A stretch of DNA of 64,000 nucleotides from Verrucomicrobiaceae bacterium (GTDB lineage Bacteria; Verrucomicrobiota; Verrucomicrobiia; Verrucomicrobiales; Verrucomicrobiaceae): positions 62,001-126,000 of the forward strand of contig JAEUHM010000003.1 in assembly GCA_016795485.1 (NCBI GenBank), in the 5' to 3' direction. Of the stretch, positions 25,892 to 33,631 are shown piece after piece. Made by a program: the position numbers and the translations under genes. How positions within the stretch are numbered: position 1 is the stretch's first letter; every line of letters begins with the position of its first letter. The notes under the pieces were generated by a model. The model searched no databases. It saw only the letters and a list, made by a program, of their open reading frames with translations, and was not told the DNA's origin.

Positions 25892-27379
25892 ATGCGTTCC
25901 CTTCTGCTTCTCCTCGCCACCTCTGCGTTTGGCGCCCTCCCTTCTGAACCCGACTACTACGCGGTCACCACCTATGCTACCCCACCAGGAACGGCACTCG
26001 AGGTAGGCAGTATCGACCTCCTACCGGATGGACGATTGGCCCTGGGGACCAGGCGAGGCGAGATTTGGCTAGCCAATCCCAGGGAAGGGAACCAGTGCGA
26101 CTATCAACTCTTCGCTTCGGGCCTTCATGAAGTTCTGGGGCTTGCGTGGAAAGACGGCTCCCTCTATGCCACCACCCGCTACGAGGTGACAAAAATCACT
26201 GACCAAGACGGTGACGGGCGCGCGGATGTGTTTGACTGCTTCTCCGACGGCTGGGGCGTCTCGGGCGACTATCACGAGTACGCCGTTGGCTCCCGCTTCG
26301 ACAAGCGAGGCGATCTTTGGGTAACGCTGTGTCTCACCGGTTCATTTAGCAGCGCCGTGCCCTTTCGCGGTTGGGCCTTGCGCATCGGACCCGATGGTAA
26401 AATGACCCCCACATGCTCCGGCATTCGCTCTCCCGGCGGAGTAGGGTTTGATGCTGATGGCGAAGTCTACTATTGCGACAACCAAGGCCCTTGGCACGGC
26501 TCCTGCACCCTCCAGCACCTCGTGCCCGGCAGCTTTCAAGGTCACCCTGGAGGCAACCAATGGTACGAACTCGCTCCCAACATGGGCAAGCGCCCCGTGG
26601 ACCCAGTACCCGAGGCATTCCAGAACGGCAGAAAGCGCGGTCAGCAGAATCCCGATGGCGATCACGACCGCATGGTCCTTGAGCGCAAGCGCATCAAAGA
26701 ACTTCTGCCGCCCGCAGTATACCTCGTGCATGGCAAAATCGGCAACTCGGCCACCGCAATCGTTTGTGACGAGTCCATTGGCAAGTTTGGGCCATTTAAC
26801 AAACAACTGTTCATCGCCGACCAGAGTCACAGCAACTTCAGCCGGGTCTACTTAGAGACCATCAATGGCATCAAGCAGGGCGTAGTGTTCCCATTCCGCT
26901 CTGGATTCAAAAGCGGACTGATCGGAGGTCGCATGACCCACGATGGCGTGCTCTACACCGGCGGAAGCGACCGCGGTTGGGGCGCTCGCGGCGGGCAGCC
27001 GTTCTGCTTTGAGAAACTAGAGTGGACTGGGAAAGTCCCCTTCGAGATGCATGAAGTTCATGCCGAACCTGATGGCTTCACCATCACGTTCACCCAGCCT
27101 GTGGACCCACAGACAGCCCGAACACCAGCAAGTTATAGCGTCCGAGCCTTCACGTATCCATATAGAGAGGAATACGGCGGTCCAGAGGTCGACGAGACGA
27201 TGCTCGCCATCACCTCAGCCCAAGTCGCAGAAGACGCAAAGTCCGTGCGGCTTAAACTTGATCGCGTGATTCAAGGACACATCCACGAGCTACACCTAGA
27301 CGGTCTAAAATCCACCACAGGCAACCCGCTGCTTCATTCCGTCGGCTACTACACCCTCAATGAGATTCCCGTGAAGTAG
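25892..27379 (+). CDS. secreted glucose/sorbosone-dehydrogenase-like protein
   Basis: Beginning at ATG 25892 gives a signal peptide (MRSLLLLLATSAFGA) and a product of 495 residues; the longer frame from 25712 overlaps the convergent transpeptidase gene and is rejected. The protein contains beta-propeller-like repeats (VGSIDLLPDGRLALGTRRGEIW, SPGGVGFDADGEVYYCDNQG, DGKMTP) typical of PQQ-dependent sugar dehydrogenase-like proteins of Verrucomicrobia, with a cluster around residues 190-205. No c-type heme motif is present. Enzyme activity is unproven; it resembles the N-terminal propellers of TIGR02604 proteins without their cytochrome tail. Confidence 0.7.
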   Translation: MRSLLLLLATSAFGALPSEPDYYAVTTYATPPGTALEVGSIDLLPDGRLALGTRRGEIWLANPREGNQCDYQLFASGLHEVLGLAWKDGSLYATTRYEVTKITDQDGDGRADVFDCFSDGWGVSGDYHEYAVGSRFDKRGDLWVTLCLTGSFSSAVPFRGWALRIGPDGKMTPTCSGIRSPGGVGFDADGEVYYCDNQGPWHGSCTLQHLVPGSFQGHPGGNQWYELAPNMGKRPVDPVPEAFQNGRKRGQQNPDGDHDRMVLERKRIKELLPPAVYLVHGKIGNSATAIVCDESIGKFGPFNKQLFIADQSHSNFSRVYLETINGIKQGVVFPFRSGFKSGLIGGRMTHDGVLYTGGSDRGWGARGGQPFCFEKLEWTGKVPFEMHEVHAEPDGFTITFTQPVDPQTARTPASYSVRAFTYPYREEYGGPEVDETMLAITSAQVAEDAKSVRLKLDRVIQGHIHELHLDGLKSTTGNPLLHSVGYYTLNEIPVK

Positions 27380-27424
27380 CAGCGCGACTCAACAACCAAC
27401 CGCCCCCCGAAAGTGGCTGTCGTT

Positions 27425-27456
27425 GAACCCCTCGTGGCCCTCCGTGCCCTCCACGT
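27425..27456. repeat. partial copy of the hairpin repeat
   Basis: The stretch reading ctcgtggccctccgtgccct-ccacg matches the left arm of the ~101-bp repeats at 30127-30460, where the arm is a run of CTCCGTGNC and CTCCGAG-type blocks. It lies in the 164-bp gap between the sorbosone-like gene and the ACP-like gene, so the element family is dispersed rather than confined to one place. Similarity is by eye. Confidence 0.45.
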
Positions 27457-27543
27457 ATGGCCAGCACACAACGTCTCGTTCGCGAACAACAGTAAACGAT
27501 ACCCTGGACTTGACACAATGGGCGCATCGTCTACCCAGCCACC

Positions 27544-27804
27544 ATGGGCTTGGACGGCGTTGAACTTGTCATTCGCTTCGAGGAGGAGTTCGGGATCGTC
27601 ATCCCAGACTCGGCCGCCGAGACAATGTTCACCCCATCAGACGTTGTGAGCTTTGTGACGGATCAACTGCATACCAGTGGCAGTGCCATCACCAGAGCCC
27701 AAGTCGCTGATCGCGTGAGACAGATCGTTCTGGACCAGACCGGAATCGCTGAGGCAGTCTACAGCGAGGAGAAGCGTTTCATTGAAGACTTTGGTATCGA
27801 CTGA
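27544..27804 (+). CDS. acyl-carrier-protein-like protein lacking the serine, permuted order
   Basis: An 86-residue protein. Residues 1-45 ([41 protein letters not shown]) match ACP helix II to helix IV, but the DSLD phosphopantetheine site reads MGLDG, so the Ser is absent. Residues 50-86 ([25 protein letters not shown]) match ACP helix I and its loop up to the point just before DSLD. The halves are thus in swapped order, and the protein ends where an ACP would present its serine. No in-frame start exists upstream before a stop at 27511. Similar proteins starting MGLD.VELV exist in PVC genomes to my recollection, but I know no function. It could be a decoy or structural mimic. Confidence 0.6.
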   Translation: MGLDGVELVIRFEEEFGIVIPDSAAETMFTPSDVVSFVTDQLHTSGSAITRAQVADRVRQIVLDQTGIAEAVYSEEKRFIEDFGID

Positions 27805-27913
27805 AAATCACGAGCCGATCATTTACTCGGTGCCTTCTGGCAGACCGAGGCCTCCGTGCGCCCCACTTCTTCTTGCCCGATTCTGTAGGTTCAACGAAAC
27901 TCGCCGCCCCTTG

Positions 27914-30118
27914 ATGCCCATTCCTGACCTCGCTCCCCTGCTGAAGCAAACCTTCGGCTACGACACTTTCCGCCCGCTTCAGCGCGAGATCATGCATGCG
28001 ACCTTGGCGGGCCGAGATGTCGTCGCGATCTTGCCCACCGGAGCAGGGAAGTCCCTCTGCTTTCAACTTCCAGCGCTCGCTCGGGAAGGCATCACCTTGG
28101 TTGTCTCACCCCTCATTGCCCTGATGAAGGACCAAGTCGATGCCCTGGTGGCCAGCGGGGTGCAGGCGACCTTTCTCAACTCTTCCTTGGAAGGAATCGA
28201 AGCCGCCCGCAGACGCAGTGGCCTGGAGCATGGCCAATACAAGCTCCTCTATGCCGCACCAGAGCGCGTGATGCAGCCAGACTTCATCACCGACCTCCAG
28301 CGATGGAACGTCACCGCCATCGCCGTGGATGAAGCGCACTGCATCAGCGAGTGGGGCCATGACTTCCGTCCGGAGTATCGCATGCTCTCCCAACTGCGAG
28401 ATCATCTGCCCGGCGTGCCCTTCCTCGCACTCACCGCCACGGCTACGGAACAAGTGCGTGCAGACATCATACGCCAACTCCATCTGCGCCAGCCAGAAGT
28501 CTTCCTCGCCAGCTTCAATCGCCCCAACCTCAGCTACACCATCCTCCCCAAGGCAAAATCCACCAGTCAAGTCTATGACTTCGTCCGTCAGCGGCCAGAC
28601 GAAGCCGGCATCGTCTACGTGCAATCGCGCAGAAGCGCCGAGTCCCTTGCAGCAGCGCTTTGTGCGGAGGGTGTCAAGGCCGTGGCCTACCATGCCGGAC
28701 TTCAGCCCCACGAGCGCGCTGCCAATCAAGACGCCTTCATCCGCGATGAGGCGCGCGTGGTTTGCGCCACCATCGCCTTCGGCATGGGCATCAATAAACC
28801 AGACGTGCGCTACGTCATTCACGCCGATCTGCCAAAAAACATCGAGGGCTACTACCAGGAGACCGGTCGTGCCGGGCGTGATGGCCTACCAAGCGACTGC
28901 GTACTCCTTTACTCACGTGGCGATCTCGTGCGCAATCTCAAGTTCCTCGATGAAATGACGGACGCCAAAGCCGCAGACATCGCCGCTAGGCAGATGCGCA
29001 TGATGGCAGACTTTGCTGAAGGTACCGAATGTCGCCGTGTCTCTCTGCTCGACTACTTTGGTGAGCAGTGGCCCGGCGACAACTGCGGCGGCTGCGACAT
29101 CTGCCTCCAGCCCCGCGAGACCTGGGACGCCACCACGCACGCCCAGAAGCTCCTCAGTTGCATCTTCCGCATCAAGCAGAAGAGCGGCTTCACCACTGGC
29201 CTCAATCACGTCGTCGAGGTCCTCGCCGGAGCCAATACCGAGCGCATTCGCAAGTGGTATCACGATCAACTCAGCACCTACGGCATCGGCAAAGACACCC
29301 CACGTGAGGAATGGGCCGCCCTTGGTCGCCAACTCATCCGCCTCGGCCTCATCGAGACATCACAGGACAACTTCCAAACCCTCAGCCTCTCCAAAACCGG
29401 CCTCGCCACCCTCATGAATCGCACCCCGGTCATGCTCACCCGCATCCCGGTCGTTGCTAAGACCAGCACCAGCAGCACCAGCAGCACCAGCACCGCAAAG
29501 GTCGCCAAAGCTGGCAGCATCGCCTGTGACGAGGCCCTCTTCACGGAACTCCGCGCCTTGCGCAAACAATTGGCCGATGACCGAGGCGTTCCGCCCTATG
29601 TCATCTTTGGCGATACCAGCCTCCGCCACATGTGCCGCACCTATCCGCGCACCGACCGCGACTTCCTCGCCGTCCCAGGAGTAGGCAGTCAAAAACTAGC
29701 CGACTACGGCACCGCCTTCATGGGCACCATCGAGCACTGGCTCCAGACCCACGAGCCACAACCCTTCACCCACGAAGCCCCACCCCCGCCTCCCCCCAAA
29801 ATGAAGAGCGAGTCCGGCGTCAATGGTTCCGCCATGGAGAGCATCCGTCTTTTCATCGAAGGAAAAAGCGTGCAACAGATCGCCGATCAAAGATCCATGT
29901 CACGCGGCACCATCGCCCAGCATTTGGCGCAAGGCATTGTTAGCGGCAGCCTTCAGGCAGATCCTCGCAGGTTTTACACCGAAGCGGAAGAGTCCCTCAT
30001 CCGAGAAGCCGCTGCCACCCACGGCCACGAGCGCCTAGGCCCACTTCATGAAGCCCTCGGCGGCCAGATCACCTACGACAAGCTCCACGCCTACCGAGCC
30101 TTCGCCCAACGAAAGTAA
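27914..30118 (+). CDS. recQ: ATP-dependent DNA helicase RecQ
   Basis: From ATG 27914 (or the TTG at 27911) the product is 734 residues. Helicase motif I is LPTGAGKSLCF at 40-50, the DEAH box is at 139-142, and QTGRAGRDG is motif VI. The RQC zinc module has four cysteines (CRRVSLLDYFG ... CGGCDIC), then a winged helix, an HRDC-type domain, and a C-terminal HTH_40-like helix-turn-helix (SVQQIADQRSMSRGTIAQHL). RecQ unwinds DNA 3'-5' in recombination and fork repair. The ORF as found starts at 27782 inside the ACP-like gene, but the family N-terminus and a good start favour 27914. Confidence 0.95.
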   Translation: MPIPDLAPLLKQTFGYDTFRPLQREIMHATLAGRDVVAILPTGAGKSLCFQLPALAREGITLVVSPLIALMKDQVDALVASGVQATFLNSSLEGIEAARRRSGLEHGQYKLLYAAPERVMQPDFITDLQRWNVTAIAVDEAHCISEWGHDFRPEYRMLSQLRDHLPGVPFLALTATATEQVRADIIRQLHLRQPEVFLASFNRPNLSYTILPKAKSTSQVYDFVRQRPDEAGIVYVQSRRSAESLAAALCAEGVKAVAYHAGLQPHERAANQDAFIRDEARVVCATIAFGMGINKPDVRYVIHADLPKNIEGYYQETGRAGRDGLPSDCVLLYSRGDLVRNLKFLDEMTDAKAADIAARQMRMMADFAEGTECRRVSLLDYFGEQWPGDNCGGCDICLQPRETWDATTHAQKLLSCIFRIKQKSGFTTGLNHVVEVLAGANTERIRKWYHDQLSTYGIGKDTPREEWAALGRQLIRLGLIETSQDNFQTLSLSKTGLATLMNRTPVMLTRIPVVAKTSTSSTSSTSTAKVAKAGSIACDEALFTELRALRKQLADDRGVPPYVIFGDTSLRHMCRTYPRTDRDFLAVPGVGSQKLADYGTAFMGTIEHWLQTHEPQPFTHEAPPPPPPKMKSESGVNGSAMESIRLFIEGKSVQQIADQRSMSRGTIAQHLAQGIVSGSLQADPRRFYTEAEESLIREAAATHGHERLGPLHEALGGQITYDKLHAYRAFAQRK

Positions 30119-30126
30119 CACCTCCC

Positions 30127-30460
30127 CTCCGTGCCTCCGAGTCCTCCGTGCGAACCAAAAGCAGCCGACTTATTTTCGCACGGAGAGCACGAAGACCACG
30201 AAGGCCCAGAATCATAAAACCTCCCCCCTCCGTGCCCTCCGAGCCCTCCGTGCGACCCAAAAACAGCTGACTTATTTTCGCACGGAGGGCACGAAGACCA
30301 CGAAGGCCCAGAATCATAAAACAACCCCCTCCGTGCCCTCCGAGTCCTCCGTGCGAACCAAAAGCAGCCGATTTTCGCACAGAGAGCACCGAGACCACGA
30401 AGGACCAAATGCAGAAAACAAACCATCCCCCTCCGAGGCCTCCGTGCGAACCAAATCCCC
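30127..30460. repeat. tandem ~101-bp hairpin repeat, three full units plus a decayed fourth
   Basis: The motif CTCCGTGCG recurs at 30144, 30246, 30347 and 30440, i.e. periods of 102, 101 and 93 bp. Each unit carries a left arm of about 29 bp (repeated CTCCGTGCC, CTCCGAG, CTCCGTGCGAA) and a right arm (TTCGCACGGAG...GCACGAAG.CCACGAAG) that is its imperfect inverted complement, around a loop containing CCAAAAGCAGCCGACTT. The transcript would fold into long stems. The array fills the gap between the convergent recQ and 30515-31405 genes. It resembles REP/BIME-type elements. Open frames through it are by-products of composition. No RAYT transposase gene is in the window. Confidence 0.8.
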
Positions 30461-30514
30461 CAAGTTAAACACCCCGATGAGCCCCAAGAGCTAGATCGGA
30501 GCTTGTGCTTCAGC

Positions 30515-31405
30515 CTAACCACCCACCACGACCTCCACGGGCAGACTCCATTGTCCCACTTGGGCATCATCCGTGCGGTAGATGCCGCGATACTTCCACT
30601 TCGTCAGTGCGGCAGGGTGTGGTGCCGTGTCCAGGTAGCCAGGTGTGCTGTCGAATGCTAGGTCGCGGAAGCCTTGGCCATCGCCACGGTCCACTTGCAG
30701 TTGCAGCATCTCCAGCCAAGCCGAGAGCCCCTGCCATCCCCAGCCCACAAACACATTCGGTCCCGTCACCTCCACCGTCAGTTCAGGTCGGCTCGTATTC
30801 AGGTCCGGTGTCACCGCCTCCGTGCCCGTCGTACCCAGGTCAGACGCAATAGCTTCCGTGTAGCCAGGTGATTGTTTGATCACTTGGACGAAGCTGAAGA
30901 TTCGATCCAGCGCGCCAGCGTTCACTGGAACCACCGCCGGCAGTCCAGCGCCAGCATCCGCAGGCGGCAGTGGGGGCGGCGTAAATACTGGCAGCACCAT
31001 CAGCGCCCCGCTGTCAGCAAATTGCGCCTCCTTCACCGCGTCCGTGCATGCCTTGGCCCACGCCTTAGCCGCTGGTTGCCAACTGCCCATGATGTACACC
31101 AGCCAGCGGGCATCCGCTATGGTTGCCGCTACCTTCAGTGCTTCTAGACCAAGCACGGCGGTGTAGCCGCCGATCTTGTTGGAGTAGTTCGTCAGCCAGA
31201 CAATCTGCTGGGGAGCCGGACTAGGATAATACGAGTTATGTTTCATCTGCTTCTGTTTGGTTTGTCGTTTCTGGTTTGCATTTGGGGGAGGGATATAGCC
31301 GGGGTCTCCGGGCTCTAGGATGCCAGACCACGTCAGATTCGGTGAATCCCAGCGGTAAGGCTGGCCCGTAGCAGGATCGATCGCGTCCCAAGTCAACGGC
31401 TTCAT
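30515..31405 (-). CDS. hypothetical protein with FN3-like C-terminus
   Basis: From ATG 31405 the product is 296 residues; a second possible start is at 31246 (MKHNSYYPSP...), and the first 53 residues (MKPLTWDAIDPATGQPYRWD...) look like a separate Trp/Asp/Pro-rich leader. The middle (QIVWLTNYSNKIGGYTAVLGL) is helical, and the C-terminal region (about 215-296) with W.Y...Y and QWSLPVEVVV resembles an FN3-type beta-sandwich. I believe this family recurs in Verrucomicrobia as MKHN..YYP proteins, but give it no function. Its 5' side abuts the 21-bp array. Confidence 0.6.
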   Translation of the reverse strand: MKPLTWDAIDPATGQPYRWDSPNLTWSGILEPGDPGYIPPPNANQKRQTKQKQMKHNSYYPSPAPQQIVWLTNYSNKIGGYTAVLGLEALKVAATIADARWLVYIMGSWQPAAKAWAKACTDAVKEAQFADSGALMVLPVFTPPPLPPADAGAGLPAVVPVNAGALDRIFSFVQVIKQSPGYTEAIASDLGTTGTEAVTPDLNTSRPELTVEVTGPNVFVGWGWQGLSAWLEMLQLQVDRGDGQGFRDLAFDSTPGYLDTAPHPAALTKWKYRGIYRTDDAQVGQWSLPVEVVVGG

Positions 31406-31464
31406 GGGGCGCACCTCCAGGCCCTGGTGGTGATGGCAAAAACATTCCAAAGTCTTCTGAAAAT

Positions 31465-31858
31465 CCCCGCGCTGCACCCCGCACCCGTCCAGAAAATACC
31501 CTCAGCACGCGGGCATCGCCCCCAAACTTCCGCCACACTCCCCCAACTCCCTGGGGCACGCCCCAAAAAGCCTGGGGCGCTCCTCCCCACTTCTCCGGGA
31601 ACGCCCCACAAGTTTTTGGCAACACCCCAAAAATGCTGGGAAACACCCCAACTTTCTCCAGGAGATCCCCGTGGTGCAGGAGGAGCGCCCCGCAAACCTT
31701 CAGAAGCTTCTGGCAAAGCGCGGGAAACACCCCACGACCTAGGGGGCACACCCCGCAGAGCAGGGGTATCGCCCCGCAACAGGTAGGTATCACCCCATGA
31801 ACCACAAAATGCACCCCTTAAACCCCTCCACACACCCCATTTCATCCAACAATACCCT
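31465..31858. repeat. 21-bp phased minisatellite of imperfect G-N-C palindromes
   Basis: On the plus strand a CRCCCC core ends each unit. Core starts (CCCC or CCC) fall at 31477, 31498, 31519, 31540, 31561, 31585, 31604, 31625, 31646, 31667, 31688, 31730, 31751, 31772, 31793, 31814, 31835 and 31855. They follow 21-bp spacing, drifting by only about 1 bp over 18 periods; one unit near 31709 has lost its core. Many units also carry G runs 3-5 bp before the C run (for example GGGAAACACCCC, GGGGCACGCCCC, GGGGTATCGCCCC), making imperfect palindromes. It is not CRISPR: spacers and repeats are not separable and the unit is too short. Confidence 0.85.
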
Positions 31859-32125
31859 CCCACAGACTCCCAGTGCTTGAGCAATGATGAGTCGTCCGCA
31901 AACGCTAAACTGGATGCCGCACGCATATCTAGCTAAATAGATCATGAAAAAATCTCGCCCAAATGACAAGAATCTTTTTACGGCATACACATTTTTTTGA
32001 CTTAATCTGACCAAAGGTTCGCTCTGATTAATCAATTCCTGTGCGATTGAGGGCGAGGAAATGCGCGAGATGTCGGCAATCAACCCTAATACCCTAGCGG
32101 GAAAATCGAGGTTGTATGTTGCCAC
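31790..32125 (-). other. AT-rich stretch with a weak 111-residue open frame
   Basis: Between the 21-bp array and the DUF350 cluster the sequence becomes AT-richer than its surroundings. A minus-strand frame runs 111 codons, but its C-terminal third lies inside the repeat array and I recognise no family. The reading MATYNLDFPARVLGLIADISRISSPSIAQ... could be the relic of a helix-turn-helix protein. I regard coding as unproven. Plus-strand promoter elements for the next operon may also lie here, but none was convincing. Confidence 0.25.
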
Positions 32126-32154
32126 CTACGGCATTCTCAGCAGATTCGCTCCCC

Positions 32155-32919
32155 ATGAGTTGGCGTTTCCGACAGAGCTTTCGGTTGTGGAAAGGGGCCT
32201 CCATAAGTTGGAGTAGGCCGGTTGGCGGCGGGTCCACGTCATCAGCGGGGAAGGGTGGGTGTGGCTTGATCTTTTTCGGCGTTTTGGGAGCGTCGATGTT
32301 GGCTTCAATCTTATCCCGGTCTGACCGTGAAACACCCTACAGTAGCGAACGCAAGTATCACAGGTCTGAGGAGGTCGCGGAGAAACCTACTAATCTGTCT
32401 AACTTGGTTTCAAACCTCAGCCCGGCGGCAGGATTAAAGTTACCAGCGGAAGAACCAACCACTAACGTTACTTCAGCGTCAAAGCCCCAAATATCCCTCC
32501 CCTCACCAACGGAGGTTTTCGACAGATTGGCCCTGGGCAAGCTGGGTTTCACAATGTCTGAGCATAGAGTGGATACGGCAGACATCAGAGACCAGCCATT
32601 CGCGACGTTCCGCAAAACCGATCCGACACGGGAATATACAGCCACGTTTTTGCAGGACCGTGCAACTGGCGCAACAGCGGCCATTACCCTGGAAGTCGTT
32701 TCCAGCAGCGCCGAGCCAGTGGCGCTCGCGACGACCTATTTCCGAACATTCGTCCGCGCTTTGTTGGAAACGGGTGAGGCAAAACTTTTTGAGGATTGGC
32801 TTACTCAAGCCGTTAGAAACCCTGCGTCTGCTGCCTTTGGTGGATTTACCTTTGTAACAAACCAAGCGTCTGACAGCCATCGAAGAATCACCATTCAACC
32901 CTCACCTCGTACCTCATGA
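32155..32919 (+). CDS. hypothetical protein, degenerate DUF4236-like N-terminus
   Basis: A 254-residue protein from ATG 32155 (the earlier start at 32116 adds 13 unlikely residues). The start MSWRFRQSFRL resembles the N-terminus of DUF4236 proteins, followed by a glycine-rich segment and one transmembrane helix (about 36-55). The rest is unrecognised; a conserved-looking block at about 135-235 (GFTMSEHRVDTADI, ATFRKTDPTREYTATF, ITLEVVSSS) suggests a globular domain. The stop overlaps the next start by 4 bp (ATGA at 32916-32919), so this is gene one of a three-gene cluster. Confidence 0.6.
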   Translation: MSWRFRQSFRLWKGASISWSRPVGGGSTSSAGKGGCGLIFFGVLGASMLASILSRSDRETPYSSERKYHRSEEVAEKPTNLSNLVSNLSPAAGLKLPAEEPTTNVTSASKPQISLPSPTEVFDRLALGKLGFTMSEHRVDTADIRDQPFATFRKTDPTREYTATFLQDRATGATAAITLEVVSSSAEPVALATTYFRTFVRALLETGEAKLFEDWLTQAVRNPASAAFGGFTFVTNQASDSHRRITIQPSPRTS

Positions 32920-33134
32920 CTGGCTTATACAACATCCTCTGGTTTTTTGCTTATGCACTTGCTGGGTCCATCGCTATGGCAATGGCCATGACCATTTTTG
33001 TCGCCATTTGGTCCCGAATCACTCCGATTGATGAGTGGGAGGAACTAAAAAAAGGCAACTTGGCCGTAGCCGTCGTGGTCGCGGCGGCAATCATCGGATT
33101 TGCGCTCGTAGTCTCATCTGCTGTTCATCCATGA
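32916..33134 (+). CDS. DUF350 membrane protein
   Basis: A 72-residue protein with two transmembrane helices (about 8-32 and 48-68) joined by ITPIDEWEELKKGNLAVAVVVAAAIIGFALV. The GN.AVA and IIGFAL block is the DUF350 signature (PF03994, UPF0719). Most family members have several such units; this one has a single copy. Function is unknown. It overlaps both neighbours by 4 bp, so the three proteins should be made in a fixed ratio, which suggests a membrane complex. Confidence 0.8.
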   Translation: MTGLYNILWFFAYALAGSIAMAMAMTIFVAIWSRITPIDEWEELKKGNLAVAVVVAAAIIGFALVVSSAVHP

Positions 33135-33589
33135 AGAGAATGCGTTTATCGTTGTTAGTCATTATGTGCCTGGCTCATACTCAGGCGAAAGACCTCCACT
33201 TGGTTGATGGGCGAGTTTTTGCAAATGTTTCACCGATAGCCGAACTTGAAGTTGGCACGTTGCGTGTTCGCCATCAGGCAGGGTTAGCAGTCGTTCCAGC
33301 GTCTCTTTTGAGCCGTGCTGATTTTTACGAGAACAAGCTTCATCTTAGCGCCTCGACTCATTCGTCAATACCAACAGCTAATCCCGTTAGCGCCTATGCT
33401 AACCGAGATTATGCAGCACGTAGTTTTGCATCTCGATCCTACGTGCCATCCGATACAGAGGAAGAGGTGGTGCCCGAAGTGGCTCGAACTCCAAGCCACG
33501 AGCGCTCTTACAAGCCCAAGACTCAAACCGTCCGTGGTTATTACCGGAAGGATGGAACCTACGTCCGGTCTTATAAGCGCAGTAGATAG
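33131..33589 (+). CDS. exported protein with verrucomicrobial DG..V.H..G repeat and basic C-terminus
   Basis: A 152-residue protein from ATG 33131. A signal peptide (MKRMRLSLLVIMCLAHTQA) precedes a small domain of pattern LVDGRVFANV...LRVRHQAGLAVVPASLL (about 22-62), which I associate with SHD1-like surface domains in Verrucomicrobia. A low-complexity Ser/Tyr/Ala segment follows, and the C-terminus (GYYRKDGTYVRSYKRSR) is strongly basic with the GYxRKDGT motif. Gene three of the DUF350 cluster, with an ATGA start overlap. Confidence 0.65.
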   Translation: MKRMRLSLLVIMCLAHTQAKDLHLVDGRVFANVSPIAELEVGTLRVRHQAGLAVVPASLLSRADFYENKLHLSASTHSSIPTANPVSAYANRDYAARSFASRSYVPSDTEEEVVPEVARTPSHERSYKPKTQTVRGYYRKDGTYVRSYKRSR

Positions 33590-33631
33590 TCGCAAGGCTC
33601 AGTTTACGGCTATTTGGTAGCTTTCGCCCTC

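Noticed and set aside
27510-27515. TTGACA as a promoter for the ACP-like gene
   Set aside because: No -10 element at a suitable distance, and it lies too near the start codon.
28106-28822. Minus-strand 238-residue frame inside recQ
   Set aside because: Antisense to helicase motifs; no independent support.
30048-30570. Plus and minus frames of about 150 residues through the hairpin repeats
   Set aside because: Composition of repetitive arms keeps frames open; translations repeat the DNA units and match no family.
31427-31786. Array as CRISPR
   Set aside because: The unit is 21 bp with no distinct spacer and degenerate repeats, and no cas gene is nearby.
31402-31926. Minus-strand frames through the 21-bp array that could encode a heptapeptide-repeat protein
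   Set aside because: At least three frames are open at once because the unit is a multiple of three; I keep the protein reading as an alternative only.
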